Positions 19,446-29,535 are shown, counted from the stretch's first letter. The stretch: DNA of 64,000 nucleotides from Paenibacillus amylolyticus (GCF_029689945.1 NZ_CP121451.1:2790001-2854000); one strand, 5' to 3'. The notes: generated from the sequence alone by a model not told the origin. Program-made: numbers and translations.

Positions 19446-20309
19446 ATGAAAAAATGGATCAAACCCTTCACGGCCATGCTTATGGCGGTATCGCTAATTG
19501 GTGGACTTGGAGGCGCAACGACGGCATCTGCTGCCAAGAGCACAGAGAAAGGTAAAATTGTCATTAATGGCTCTTCGGCTTTGCTTCCACTGACCCTTCA
19601 GGCTGCAAGTGAGTTCAAGAAAGATAACCCCAAAGTCAAAATCTCGGCTTCCGCGGCAGGTTCCATTACAGGTCCTCAATCTGTGCGTAAAGGGATTGCC
19701 GACATCGGTGCTGTGGACTGGGACGCATCCAAGGATGTACCTGGCTTCAAGAAATTCGATGGCATGGTTGCTAATCCGGTAGCGGTAACGGTATTCACGG
19801 CTGTTGTTAATACGAACGTGGGTGTAAGCAGCCTGACCACGAAACAATTGCAGGACATCTTCTCTGGCAAAGTGACCAACTGGAAAGACGTCGGCGGTGC
19901 GAATGCCAACATTGTTGTTGTTAATCGCAAGTTCGGTTCCGGCACACGGGTCAACTTCCAGCAAAAAGCGCTCGACGGTAAAGATTTCATGAGCAAAGGC
20001 GACAACTACAAAGAAGTTGGCTCCAGCGGCGATATGAAAACAACCATTGAAACGACACCGAATGCGATTGGTTATATTGACCTTCCTTATGTAACGAGCA
20101 AAATGAAGGCTGTATCCATCAATGGCGTGGCACCAACAGAGAAAAACGTATTGAACAAGACCTACAAAGTATGGGGTATCGGATATTACATGACGAAAGG
20201 TCAACCTACCGGTGCAACCAAAGCGTTCATTGATTACATTCAAAGCAGCAAGTTCCAGAACGGTTCCCTGAAAAAGCTCAAATTCATTCCGCTGGCGGCT
20301 GTAAAATAA
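19446..20309 (+). CDS. pstS: Phosphate-binding protein PstS
   Basis: Extracytoplasmic phosphate receptor of the high-affinity Pst importer, 287 aa. Family signatures: INGSSALLPL near the N terminus, AAGSITGPQSVRKGIADIGA (phosphate-contacting Ser and Asp), FSGKVTNWKDVGG and FGSGTRVNFQQ. Unusually for a Gram-positive PstS there is no lipobox cysteine; the signal peptide ends in TASA|AK, cleaved near residue 29. So the protein is secreted or held by another means. The start at 19446 is chosen from the signal peptide; GAGAGGAG lies 11 nt upstream. Confidence 0.93.
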   Translation: MKKWIKPFTAMLMAVSLIGGLGGATTASAAKSTEKGKIVINGSSALLPLTLQAASEFKKDNPKVKISASAAGSITGPQSVRKGIADIGAVDWDASKDVPGFKKFDGMVANPVAVTVFTAVVNTNVGVSSLTTKQLQDIFSGKVTNWKDVGGANANIVVVNRKFGSGTRVNFQQKALDGKDFMSKGDNYKEVGSSGDMKTTIETTPNAIGYIDLPYVTSKMKAVSINGVAPTEKNVLNKTYKVWGIGYYMTKGQPTGATKAFIDYIQSSKFQNGSLKKLKFIPLAAVK

Positions 20310-20356
20310 CGGCACTTCAAATGTTCGACATTCTCACATTTCATAAGAAAAGGGAT

Positions 20357-20393
20357 AGCCAGCTTCTGCGCACGGTCGCAAGCTGGCTTCTCT
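20357..20393 (+). terminator. Hairpin between pstS and pstC (likely attenuator)
   Basis: AGCCAGCTT-TGCG pairs with CGCA-AGCTGGCT around the loop CACGGT, followed by TTCTCT. A strong stem with a weak T tract fits partial termination or mRNA protection, giving more PstS than PstCAB. That role is known for pst operons in general and inferred here. Confidence 0.55.
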
Positions 20394-20414
20394 ATGTGAA
20401 AGGAAGAGCACTTC

Positions 20415-21383
20415 ATGATCGATATGAATCCATCCACGAACAGCCCCGCTCAAACTGAGCTTGGTACAAGTATTGGCAAGGCTCCTGGATCGGGGAAATG
20501 GTTTGACCGTAAGACACGGTTGAGATGGTCGAATAAAATATTCCGTATGGTCTGTATTGCCAGTGCCAGCTTTGTCTGTCTCGTCCTGTTATGCATCCTG
20601 ATCCTTATGCTGCGCACGGGTGTCCTTACTTTCGCTGATGTGTCACTGAATGAATTCTTCTTCTCCACCAACTGGGACCCGGAAAATGAACATTATGGTG
20701 CTCTGACCTTTATTCTGGGAACGTTGGCTCTTACAGGACTTACGATGCTGATGGCGATTCCGATCTCTGTGATCATTGCCGTATTTTTGGCCGAAATGAC
20801 GCCCATATGGCTTCGCCAGGTTTTGCGTCCTGTATTGGATCTGCTGGTGGGTATCCCTTCTGTGGTGTACGGTTTCCTGGGACTGACCATCCTCATCCCC
20901 TGGCTAAGGGATATTAGTGGGCGTGATCTGGCTGACGGATTACTCGCTGCGTCCATTGTATTGACCATTATGGTGCTTCCCACCATTAGCCGGATCAGTG
21001 ATGATGCCATATCTGCTGTGCCGAACAAATACCGTGATGCAGCCTATGCACTCGGTACGAACCGATTCCAGACCGTGACTCGTGTGGTCTTGCCTGCTGC
21101 AAGAAGTGGAATTATGTATGCGATCATTCTAGGAATGACGCGTGCGATTGGTGAGACGATGGCAGTGGTCATGGTCATTGGGAATACAGCACAGCTTGCA
21201 AGCAGCCTGTTCACACCAACAGCCGTGCTGACCAGTAATATCGTCATGCAGATCTCCAGCGTTGAATTCGACTCCACCTGGAATCATGGTCTGTACATGA
21301 TGGGCTTTATCCTGCTCGCGATCTCGATCCTGATGATTGTTATTGTAAGATTGCTTCAGAAGAGAGGGGACCGGAACGTATGA
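20415..21383 (+). CDS. pstC: Phosphate ABC transporter permease PstC
   Basis: 322 aa, six membrane helices. The periplasmic/cytoplasmic signatures of PstC are present: LDLLVGIPSVVYGFLGL, the EAA-type loop DAAYALGTNRFQTVTRVVLPAA, and AIGETMAVVMVIGN. With PstA it forms the membrane channel. ATG follows GAAAGGAAGAGCACTTC. Overlaps pstA by 4 nt (ATGA), indicating translational coupling. Confidence 0.95.
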   Translation: MIDMNPSTNSPAQTELGTSIGKAPGSGKWFDRKTRLRWSNKIFRMVCIASASFVCLVLLCILILMLRTGVLTFADVSLNEFFFSTNWDPENEHYGALTFILGTLALTGLTMLMAIPISVIIAVFLAEMTPIWLRQVLRPVLDLLVGIPSVVYGFLGLTILIPWLRDISGRDLADGLLAASIVLTIMVLPTISRISDDAISAVPNKYRDAAYALGTNRFQTVTRVVLPAARSGIMYAIILGMTRAIGETMAVVMVIGNTAQLASSLFTPTAVLTSNIVMQISSVEFDSTWNHGLYMMGFILLAISILMIVIVRLLQKRGDRNV

Positions 21384-22291
21384 GTGTGAAGAAGCAGGCG
21401 AACGCTGTCGTCCCATCGTATTCTTTTGGCAAACGGAGAAGTTCATCGATGGTGATGGATCGGCTCTTTACAGGCATGGTATGGGGCGTTGGTATTGTCG
21501 TCATTTTATTTATTGTTGGACTGTTGTTTCTGCTGTTGAACAAAGGAATGCCGCTGCTCAGCTGGGATTTTCTCTATGGTGTGCCCAGTGAGATTGAAGA
21601 AGGAGGAGGGATCGGGCCAGCACTGTTTAACTCTTTTTATGTATTAATCCTTTCCCTGCTCATCTCCATCCCAATAGGCATGGCGGCAGGCATATATCTG
21701 TCAGAGTTTGCACCCAATAATAAGCTGATCGAGACTGTTCGTATCTGCGTGGAGGGATTGTCATCTGTGCCATCCATCATCTTTGGATTGTTCGGTATTG
21801 CCCTGTTTGTGGAGTTTTTCGAAATTGGTCTCACGATTCTGGGCGCAGCCGTCAGTCTTGCTTTCCTGAACCTGCCTGTGCTTACCCGGGTAACAGAGGA
21901 ATCCGTCAGAGCCGTTCCGGTGGAACTTCGCAATGCATCGTTCGCACTGGGTTCAACGCATCTCCAGACGATCCGCCAAGTGTTGTTGCCGGTCGCTATG
22001 AATGGTATCATGACAGGCATTTGCCTGACGGCAGGTCGGGCATTTGGTGAAAGTGCAGTCATTATTCTGACCGCTGGGGTATCTACCTCCGGAGAAATGT
22101 GGGACTTTAATTTGCTCTCGCCGGGAGGAACTCTTGCGGTACATCTCTGGTACATTCAATCGGAAGCCATTGTACCGGATGCTGAGGAAATTGCCCAGAA
22201 AACAACAGCGGTGCTGATCTTTGTAGCGTTGCTCATTAATGTGCTGTTCCGTGTTCCTCTGTGGCTGAATGCTCGTAAAAATCAAGCCTAA
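21380..22291 (+). CDS. pstA: Phosphate ABC transporter permease PstA
   Basis: 303 aa with six helices. Signatures: IYLSEFAPNN, VEGLSSVPSIIFGLFG, the EAA loop NASFALGSTHLQTIRQVLLP and AFGESAVIILTAG. Starts within the pstC stop codon (ATGA). The partner ATPase gene follows after ~100 nt, a wider gap than usual for pst operons, with no terminator in it. Confidence 0.95.
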   Translation: MSVKKQANAVVPSYSFGKRRSSSMVMDRLFTGMVWGVGIVVILFIVGLLFLLLNKGMPLLSWDFLYGVPSEIEEGGGIGPALFNSFYVLILSLLISIPIGMAAGIYLSEFAPNNKLIETVRICVEGLSSVPSIIFGLFGIALFVEFFEIGLTILGAAVSLAFLNLPVLTRVTEESVRAVPVELRNASFALGSTHLQTIRQVLLPVAMNGIMTGICLTAGRAFGESAVIILTAGVSTSGEMWDFNLLSPGGTLAVHLWYIQSEAIVPDAEEIAQKTTAVLIFVALLINVLFRVPLWLNARKNQA

Positions 22292-22389
22292 TGAAGTGAG
22301 GATTTCGTAACTTGGTATCGTCTAGGAACAACGCTAACGTTTAAGCTGAATTCTGCAAATCAATCCATTTCAACCCGGGAGGGCACCTT

Positions 22390-23144
22390 GTGCAACCTAT
22401 TATTGAGATCAACAAACTGAATTTGTATTACGGTCAGTTTCAAGCGCTGAAGGATGTTTCCATTGAGATTTCTGAGCGTGCAATCACTGCTTTTATCGGA
22501 CCGTCAGGTTGTGGCAAGTTGACCCTGCTGCGTACGCTGAACCGCATGAATGACCGGATACCCGGCACTCGGATCGAAGGTAAAGTGGCCGTAGGGGAAG
22601 CGATATTTACAGTGGTGAAGTTCATGTGGAGACTCTTCGCAAGAAGATCGGCATGGTCTTCCAGCAACCGAACCCTTTTCCCAAATCCATCTATGACAAC
22701 GTGGCTTTCGGTCCCAAACAGCATGGTATTCATGGCAAGAAAAAGCTGGATGAGATTGTAGAGCAGAGCCTGCGTTCCGCGGTCTTGTGGGACGAGGTAA
22801 AAGACAACCTGAAGCGCTCTGCGCTAAGTCTGTCGGGAGGTCAGCAGCAACGTCTCTGCATCGCACGTGCGCTGGCGGTGGAGCCGGATATTCTGCTGAT
22901 GGATGAAGCGACTGCTTCGCTTGATCCCGTCTCTACCTTCAAGATTGAGGAGCTGACGCATGAATTGAAGGAGCGTTATACCATCGTGATGGTGACGCAT
23001 AACATGCAGCAAGCCGCTCGTGTATCTCAACAGACCGTGTTCTTCCTGAACGGCGAAGTCGTGGAGTATTCCGCTACCCAGAGCATGTTCGCCGAGCCGG
23101 TTGATGTGCGTACACAGGATTATATTAGTGGCCGATTTGGTTGA
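22390..23144 (+). CDS. pstB: Phosphate ABC transporter ATPase PstB (frame broken; altered Walker A)
   Basis: Energises the Pst importer; about 251 aa after correction. GTG start after GGGAGGGCACCTT. Two anomalies. First, the frame breaks at about 22598-22605, between GKVAVGEA and [14 protein letters not shown]. Second, the Walker A reads GPSGCGKLT where PstB has GPSGCGKST, so the Mg-coordinating Ser is Leu (AAG TTG ACC; one base from TCG). The ABC signature [17 protein letters not shown], Walker [14 protein letters not shown] and the H-loop VMVTHNM are intact. If both lesions are real the importer is dead; if both are errors it is normal. No phoU follows; a terminator does. Confidence 0.9.
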
Positions 23145-23186
23145 TGATAGTCGGCTAAGCTAGAAAGTTGTTCGTAAAGCAATAGA

Positions 23187-23217
23187 AGCCATTCATTTGT
23201 TAGTTGAATGGCTTTTT
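23187..23217 (+). terminator. Terminator of the pst operon
   Basis: Stem AGCCATTCA / TTGAATGGCT with a short loop, followed by TTTTTTG. Confidence 0.8.
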
Positions 23218-23318
23218 TGTTGCTTTTGTAGGAGTAACATAAATTTATGGATAGTAAAAATTACCCAGGACTGCTAGACTGACATTATTCGTATTTTAGT
23301 ACATATAAGGAGGATATA

Positions 23319-25455
23319 ATGAAAAAGTTTTTCAAGGTATGTTTAGTCCTAGTTCTAATTGTTCTCACAACAGCACCATCGATTACCCATGCAGCAACCT
23401 CTGCTAATGAAGTTCCAAAACTCCAAAAAATCACTTCTTACTCAGGTACTCAGGTACTAACGGAGGAAGGAATTTTGATCTCATGGGTGGTTTTGGTAGT
23501 GATGAAGGCAACAAGATGGATTATACACAATCCGTATTACAAGGAATTAATCAAATTGTAGACGTTTCTGTAGTGTACGGAGTGGCTATTATGGTAACCC
23601 AGGATGGAACGGTATGGAAAGGAAGGGGAGTCGGTGAACTGGCAGAATATACTAAGGTGTATTCAGGAGATAAGACTCACTTCAGTGAAAATGAAAAGAT
23701 TGTCCAAGTGGAGGCTACTCAAGATTTTATCTATGCACTGCGAAAAGATGGGCAGGTTCTGGCCTGGAAAAACTCATATTCTGAACCAGCGTTACCCACG
23801 CTTGTGCCTGGACTGGATCAGGTTAAAGATATCTTCGGGTCGTATTTCATTCGCCAAGATGGTACGGTGTGGCATGTTATGCCTGGAACTTCTGTAGCAA
23901 GACAATACATAACAATTACGGATGTCAAAAAGGTAGATCAGTATGGATCTGTGTTCCTGAAAGAAGATGGAACGGTATGGTCGAAGAGGGGGACTCTGCT
24001 ATACAAATACAGCAGCTACCCAAAATTGTGGACATTTCGAATTCATCTGATGCGTGGTTTGCCTTGGATGAAGCTGGAAACCTATACGGTTGGGGGGACA
24101 ATCGTACAGGTACTTTAGGAGATGGCACAGCCAATCAAGTCACCATTCCCAAGATTGTTCTCAAAAATGTACGTTTGTTAAGTGAAGCAGACAGTGGACA
24201 CATGGTTGTTCAAAAAAAGGATCTGAGTGTGTGGGCTTGGGGATTTAATCATGATGGTGGCCTTGGTATGGAACTGCCTAATAAAAAGAAGAATTCACCT
24301 ATCCCTGTCCAAGTCCCATTCGAGTGGCCAAAACTCAATATGTGGGATCAAAGCATTCATTTAAATTTAAACGGTAACAATTTATATTTTACATCGAATA
24401 AACCTTATCTAACGGTAAAACAGGAAGTTTTGATCCCGGCTCTAGCCTTTGCCAAACAAGCAAAATGGTCTGCTTCCATATCCAACGGCAAATTAAACAT
24501 GAACGATTCTACCCATTCGTTATCTGTGACCAAAAGTAGAATGGTCGATGGTAAAGGAAATGTCCTTTCTTCAAATACCTCATCGCAGTTCCGAAATGGA
24601 GAAGTCTATGTCCCCCTAAATGTAATTTCTGAAGCATTTAACCTAACGTCTAATTACTACTCATTCGATAAATCGTATGGGATATACACCGCTGATTTTA
24701 CACAAAAAGATGACCTGGATGTCTACGGGAAACTGATTCGAACGAAAGCTTTACCCGTTAATGCGTCCAAATATCCATATATTCTCGCAGGTATCCCTAA
24801 TTCGTATTATGAGAAAGATTTTCCTAAGGCGCAGTTTCCCAAAAGTTTATCTTTGAATGCAGCGCAGCTCTACCGGTCAAAAGCCGTAGGACTTCCCATT
24901 GTGTTAACCAGTGATGACTTTGGGCGATATGCCAATCATATTTCAAAGTACTATGAACTTTTGCTCAATACAGATTACCGTACCATCAATATGAATTGGG
25001 CAACAGCATTGGAAAGCCATGTTGGTGGTTCTACCAGCAAGATGGGTGATAAGACAGCCAGACAGCTTCAGATGGAAGCGTATGTGAAATGGATAAAGAA
25101 CAAGAAAGTGATTATTCAAGGAGATGTTCGGCCTGAACCAAGTATGGTGACATATCGGAATGGCGTATTGTATATGCGTACCTATATCCAATATGAGATC
25201 GTGCAAGCCAATGCAACGGATGACTTGAAGCTGCGTAAGGATCGTGTTGTACAGCTTATTACTGCTCCCAAAGATAAGAAGATTATAGGTAGCTATGCGA
25301 TGTATGTAGATGTTCCTTTAACGTCGGAACCTGTATTTAGTAATGGAAGCGCATGGGGGTCCTGGTCGAATGGATTGAAAGTAGATACGAGGCAGAATGA
25401 TATTATAAAGACGCCTTGGGATAGTGTGTTTACGTTAACTATGTCTCCTGATTGA
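23319..25455 (+). CDS. Secreted RCC1-repeat protein with copper-amine-oxidase-N-like domain (frame broken twice)
   Basis: About 712 aa when two one-base losses are corrected: an A at 23471-23472 (restores LTEEGNFDLMGGFGSDEG) and a G in the G5 run 23988-23992 (restores EDGTVWSKRGDSAIQIQQL). Signal peptide residues 1-26 (cleavage near THAAT). Then RCC1-type propeller repeats, recognisable by the recurring DGTVW, DGQVLAWK, NLYGWGDNRTGTLGDGT and WAWGFNHDGGLG. Next, a copper-amine-oxidase-N-like segment (RNGEVYVPLNVISEAFNL), then an unassigned C-terminal domain (about residues 480-712). Such proteins are surface-exposed or secreted; the ligand is unknown. AAGGAGGATATA precedes ATG. Monocistronic. 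Confidence 0.75.
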
Positions 25456-25546
25456 TGAAGCATTAATTACTTGCAAGTACCTGCGGGTCAAGGACAAGAA
25501 ATTCTTGGATGTTCGCAGGTATTTGTCATTCCATAACAAGCCCGGC

Positions 25547-25909
25547 TCACGATGTGTCCAAAGAAATTATAGTTTCCAAGGGAGTCGAGGACCTTATATC
25601 GGAAAACCTGATTGTTTTCTTTCTCACATATATCCAAGGTGGTGGGACAGGGGTGCCTGTTGCTTTATACAAGACCGATCCTTCATCGCTTACGGAATAT
25701 TCTTCGATACTATTCTGGACATCCTCCCAATGAACCTTACCTTGATAAGACAATGTTTGTCCTTGAACGATAATATGAGGTGCACCTGAGATGATTCTCT
25801 GGGTTGTGTTAAGAACTCCGACCTTTTCTGAATACAACATCACAAGTTCGCTCATAAAAAGAATGATAATCAAACTGATTATGCTCACGATCCATTGCTT
25901 TTTTCTCAT
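25547..25909 (-). CDS. Membrane-anchored hypothetical protein, 120 aa
   Basis: An N-terminal basic stretch and a hydrophobic segment (residues 7-26) form a signal anchor; the rest is extracytoplasmic, with VHWEDVQNSIEEYSV and PVPPPWIYVRKKTI. Convergent with the RCC1-like gene. Removing one T just before the stop would extend the frame by about 35 residues (to near 25456), so the annotated C terminus may be shortened by another indel. No family recognised. Confidence 0.5.
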   Translation of the reverse strand: MRKKQWIVSIISLIIILFMSELVMLYSEKVGVLNTTQRIISGAPHIIVQGQTLSYQGKVHWEDVQNSIEEYSVSDEGSVLYKATGTPVPPPWIYVRKKTIRFSDIRSSTPLETIISLDTS

Positions 25910-26155
25910 TTAGTGACCTCCACTACCTGTGTTGTTAGCCATCTTTATCATTATCAGTTTATTTGTAGTATTTTTCCAGTTTAAATATAGAGTGGAGATA
26001 GGCCCGATTTCACGAACAAATCACTCTGAGTCCAGAAAAGATTTTCTTCGGGTGATGTGTAAGTCATTCCATTGCCCTAATTCACGAAACGAAATAGCAA
26101 GTTACTATGATAGAATAAGTTTAGGTTTGGATGAAGGAACGGTGGGGGCTGGAAA

Positions 26156-27101
26156 ATGAACAAAACGGAGCGGCAACTTGCGATTACGCTTGAATTGCAG
26201 CGAAGAAAGATGTTAAGAGCAGAAGATTTAGCTGCTCAATTCGAGACAAGTGTACGCACGATATATCGGGATATTCAGGCATTAAGTGAAGCTGGTGTTC
26301 CGATTATGGGAGCTCCGGGTCATGGGTATTCCCTTATGGAAGGATATTTTCTGCCCCGGTAAGCTTCACCGCAGAAGAAGCCGTATCCCTGCTCATGGGA
26401 GCTGATTTTATTGAACAGAGATTGGATACGGAATACGCGATGCAGGCTAGGTCGGCTCAACGAAAAATTGAAGCCATTTTACCTGAGTCCGTTCGTAACG
26501 AATCCACACGTGTTCGGGATACGATGCGACTGCTTCATACAGTTGAACCTTTAACCCGATCTAGGGTGAAAACATACCTTAACCAAATACGTAATGCCAT
26601 TTTGGAGCATCGTAAGATCAGCTTCATGTACCTGAAAAAAATGCCGGGAACGGATGGCAATCGATATCACAAGCGTGAGGTTTCACCGTATGGACTCTCA
26701 CTGGTTCAGGAGAATTGGGTGTTGATCGCACGTTGTGATCTAAGACAAGACATTCGTCATTTCCGTTTGTCACGCATGACTGAACTTTCAGAGCTTGAGG
26801 ATCACTTCATTTTGCCACCGGATTCTGATCTAAACAGTTATCGACCTCCTGACGACCGTAATGAATTAATATTAATCAGGGCTAACCCTGAAATTGCGGA
26901 CAAAGTCATGGAGGCCCTTCATTTTTATATGGATGCATTTGAAGAGCAGGAGGAAGAAGTGATTTTTCATTTTCGTGTCCGCTATCCGGAGGAGATCTTG
27001 CATCATTTACTCGGCTGGGTGGAGATATCGAGGTCTTGGAGCCGGAGTCATTACGCTTCCGAATGCAGGAAGTAGCCAAAAACATCTTAAAACACTACTG
27101 A
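26156..27101 (+). CDS. WYL-domain transcriptional regulator, YafY type (frame broken twice)
   Basis: About 315 aa: N-terminal DeoR-like winged HTH (LRAEDLAAQFETSVRTIYRDIQAL) and a WYL ligand/nucleotide-sensing domain (ISFMYLKKM, SPYGLSLVQENWVLIARC), then a WCX tail. Two one-base losses. One more C in CCCC at 26354-26357 turns FLPR-stop into FLPPVSFTAEEAVSLL. One more G in GGG at 27017-27019 turns GWVEISRS into GWGGDIEVLEPESLRFRMQEVAK, ending at 27101. These regulators control stress, defence or metabolism genes; the target here is not evident. The stop lies inside the terminator stem. Confidence 0.88.
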
Positions 27102-27127
27102 CATACACCTGTCAGTAGTGTTTTTTA
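27092..27127 (+). terminator. Terminator overlapping the WYL-regulator stop codon
   Basis: Perfect 12-bp stem ACACTACTGACA / TGTCAGTAGTGT, loop TACACC, then TTTTTAT. Confidence 0.85.
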
Positions 27128-27173
27128 TACTTGGATATATCACAGATCAAGAGGAATTGGAGTTGGTTACAGG

Positions 27174-27704
27174 ATGAGAAGTACAACGGAAGCATTGAAA
27201 TCATTGGAAACGGCAGACGGTAGGTATTGGATTGGTGTTGTATCTGCTTCTCATGTGAATGTAGCCGTAGAGGGAGGGTTTGCGCAGCTGTGCCATGGCA
27301 AGTCAGCGATGTTGCGCCAGATGTCCCAGGGTGATTGGATGATATACTATTCTCCACGTACGGAGATATCAACAGGGAAGCCACTTCAGGCTTTTACCGC
27401 TATTGGTCAGATTATCGACGACAGGGTCTACCAATATCAGATGTCGGAATCCTTTGTACCCTTTCGCCGAGATCTCCGTTATCTTCCATGTCGAGAAGTA
27501 AAGATCGCAACGTTGTTAGACCAACTCAGTTTTACGCGTGGCAATCGCAATTGGGGGTTTCCATTTCGTAAAGGCCATTGCGAGATTGGGGCTGAAGACT
27601 TCATGATGATAGCTTCCGCGATGTTAGAAAATGATTCACAGTCACTGCTGGATACTCGTTTAAACGAGACATTACTATCTGGAGGATCACCAAGGCAACT
27701 TTGA
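27174..27704 (+). CDS. EVE-domain protein (UPF0310)
   Basis: 176 aa. The EVE/PUA-like fold is indicated by RYWIGVVSASHVNVAVEGGFAQLCHGK, the GDWMIYYSPR core and the late SFTRGNRNWGFPFRKGH strand. EVE proteins bind modified bases in DNA or RNA and sometimes accompany restriction or toxin systems. Here it stands alone between a WYL regulator and a secreted protein. Start ATG 27174 is weakly supported (ACAGG immediately upstream). Confidence 0.85.
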   Translation: MRSTTEALKSLETADGRYWIGVVSASHVNVAVEGGFAQLCHGKSAMLRQMSQGDWMIYYSPRTEISTGKPLQAFTAIGQIIDDRVYQYQMSESFVPFRRDLRYLPCREVKIATLLDQLSFTRGNRNWGFPFRKGHCEIGAEDFMMIASAMLENDSQSLLDTRLNETLLSGGSPRQL

Positions 27705-27788
27705 GAATGGATATCTAAATGGGTGGAACTTAAAAGCAGAATAGAGCGTTAAGAATATATACTGAATAAATAAGAGGAGGGCCAACCT

Positions 27789-28529
27789 GTGAAGAAAAAA
27801 ACATGGGTTTCACTACTCACCATACCACTGGTAGCTGCATCTGTGAGTGGCTACATGTACCTGAATGAACCGTTTGTAGTTAGTGCTCAAAGCGATGTTG
27901 AAAGTGCAGCACTTAAGGCGACCCAAGGTAAAGTAGATTATATTAAAGAATCGTTTGAAGATGGATCATACATTGTTCGCTATCGGGACCGCGTGAATTT
28001 GACAGAAATCACTGAGGAATACCGTGATAACCAGCTTCATAATAAATTGATTATTGAAGATGGTGGTAAGAAAATCACTTCCTATGGTCGTGACTTCGAG
28101 ACAGGGAAATTAGTTGGAAATACCTGGACCATGCCGGACAACATTGCTGCTGAAAATGAGAAGTTGCTACAGATCTCGCTGTTAGAGAATGCTAAAGAAG
28201 AATTACAGAGTAAGGATTGGATAGTTCTGGAAATTGCTGGCACACAATCCCGGTCTGCTACAGAGAGTAACGAGAAAAATGCTGTCTCCGAGGATAATCT
28301 CCACAAGGAAGTTGTAACCATTGATGTAAATACGGGTTTACCTACCAAACGTGTGATTTATCAGAAGGACAAAAACGGTGAAATTGTAACTAACTCGACC
28401 AAGACCGAAGAGTACAAGTACCTGGATTCCATGCCGCTGCAAATTCAGAACTTTGCTCCGGAAGAATCTGTTGAGATTAAAGAAATACCGGCGCCTGTAA
28501 TTGAAGATAAGGTGCTTGAAGGTTCATAA
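27789..28529 (+). CDS. Secreted hypothetical protein, 246 aa
   Basis: Start GTG after GAGGAGGGCCAACCT. Signal peptide or anchor at residues 1-25, then an extracytoplasmic region with charged, beta-rich composition (YIVRYRDRVNLTEITEEYRDNQ, VVTIDVNTGLPTKRVIYQKDKNG) resembling a lipoprotein-like outer-surface domain, without a lipobox. No family recognised. Confidence 0.65.
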   Translation: MKKKTWVSLLTIPLVAASVSGYMYLNEPFVVSAQSDVESAALKATQGKVDYIKESFEDGSYIVRYRDRVNLTEITEEYRDNQLHNKLIIEDGGKKITSYGRDFETGKLVGNTWTMPDNIAAENEKLLQISLLENAKEELQSKDWIVLEIAGTQSRSATESNEKNAVSEDNLHKEVVTIDVNTGLPTKRVIYQKDKNGEIVTNSTKTEEYKYLDSMPLQIQNFAPEESVEIKEIPAPVIEDKVLEGS

Positions 28530-28829
28530 GACTTTCTGTCGATTTAATTGTACATAGCCGAAATTAATTGGACTGGTTTTCATCAAAAAGTTGCAGGTCC
28601 GTCTTCTTAAATCAATTTTTTTCCTTCTCCATGTCCTATGTATCGATTCAATGAGGGGTTGTTCAGCTCATCTCAGCCGCTTCTCCACTTTCTGAAGTGT
28701 TTTTGTTGCTATTAAGGTTTAAATCCATGTGGAAAAGTCAATAAAGGCCTTGTAAGCAACGCTGTACAATCCACTGAAAACCAGTACAATTGAACCTATA
28801 AGATATGAGATAAAGAGAGGTATTTCTCC
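28530..28829. other. Intergenic region without recognised feature
   Basis: No convincing frame, terminator or repeat between the secreted-protein gene and the YdeI-like gene. AGAGAGGTATTTCTCC at the end is the ribosome-binding region of the next gene. Confidence 0.4.
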
Positions 28830-29423
28830 ATGACGGATACAAGTGGGAATCGTAAAGTTGACGGCTATCTAAAGAAACTTAAAACGTGGCAGGAAGAGTC
28901 CGCGAAGCTGAGAGAGATTATTCGGGATTTTGACCTGACAGAGGATATGAAATGGATGCATCCTTGTTATATGCTTGATGGGAAAAACATCGTCCTAATC
29001 CATGGTTTCAAAGAGTACGTTGCGATCCTGTTCTTCAAAGGTGCTCTGCTGAAGGATACACATGGCATTTTGGTTCAGCAAACGGAGAATGTACAGGCAC
29101 AACGCCAGCTTCGCTTCACCAGTCTGGAGCAGATTGTGGAGCAGGAGGCAATGATCAAAGCCTACATCCAGCAAGCGATTGAAGTGGAACAAGCCGGATT
29201 GCAAGTGGAGATGAAACAGACTGCCGAATATAGCATTCCCGAGGAACTTCAACAGCAATTCGATGAGAATCCTGCTTTCCGAGATGCATTTGAAGCACTG
29301 ACACCCGGACGGCAGCGGGCCTATCTCTATTATTTCTCACAACCGAAGCAATCCAAAACAAAAGTGTCACGAATCGAGAAGTACATGCAGCCGATCCTGG
29401 AGGGCAAAGGGTTGAATGATTGA
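28830..29423 (+). CDS. YdeI/OmpD-associated-family protein (DUF1801-like)
   Basis: 197 aa, cytoplasmic. The N-terminal domain (LREIIRDFDLTEDMKWMHPCY, VAILFFKGALLKD) is DUF1801/YdhG-like, and the C-terminal half (FDENPAFRDAFEALTPGRQRAYLYYFSQPKQSKTKVSR) is the YdeI 'bacteriocin-protection' motif region, where alkyl/arginine-rich helices follow GRQRAYL. Biochemical role unknown. GAGAGGTATTTCTCC before ATG. Confidence 0.85.
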   Translation: MTDTSGNRKVDGYLKKLKTWQEESAKLREIIRDFDLTEDMKWMHPCYMLDGKNIVLIHGFKEYVAILFFKGALLKDTHGILVQQTENVQAQRQLRFTSLEQIVEQEAMIKAYIQQAIEVEQAGLQVEMKQTAEYSIPEELQQQFDENPAFRDAFEALTPGRQRAYLYYFSQPKQSKTKVSRIEKYMQPILEGKGLND

Positions 29424-29466
29424 TCTTATAACAATATATTTGAGGGAAATTAAGAGTTAAATGAGT

Positions 29467-29498
29467 TGAAAGCCATATAATACGAAAGGCTTTTTGCT
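29467..29498 (+). terminator. Short terminator after YdeI-like gene
   Basis: AAAGCC / GGCTTT stem with a long loop and TTTTT tail; modest. Confidence 0.45.
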
Positions 29499-29535
29499 GT
29501 TTTTGATCATAATTTAGATACAGGAGGTGTCCCGT

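Noticed and set aside
19494..20315. 273-aa minus-strand frame over pstS
   Set aside because: Antisense shadow of an unambiguous PstS gene.
25929..26159. 76-aa plus-strand frame with a hydrophobic N terminus before the WYL regulator
   Set aside because: No ribosome-binding site, ends in the regulator's leader, composition of ordinary AT-rich intergenic DNA.
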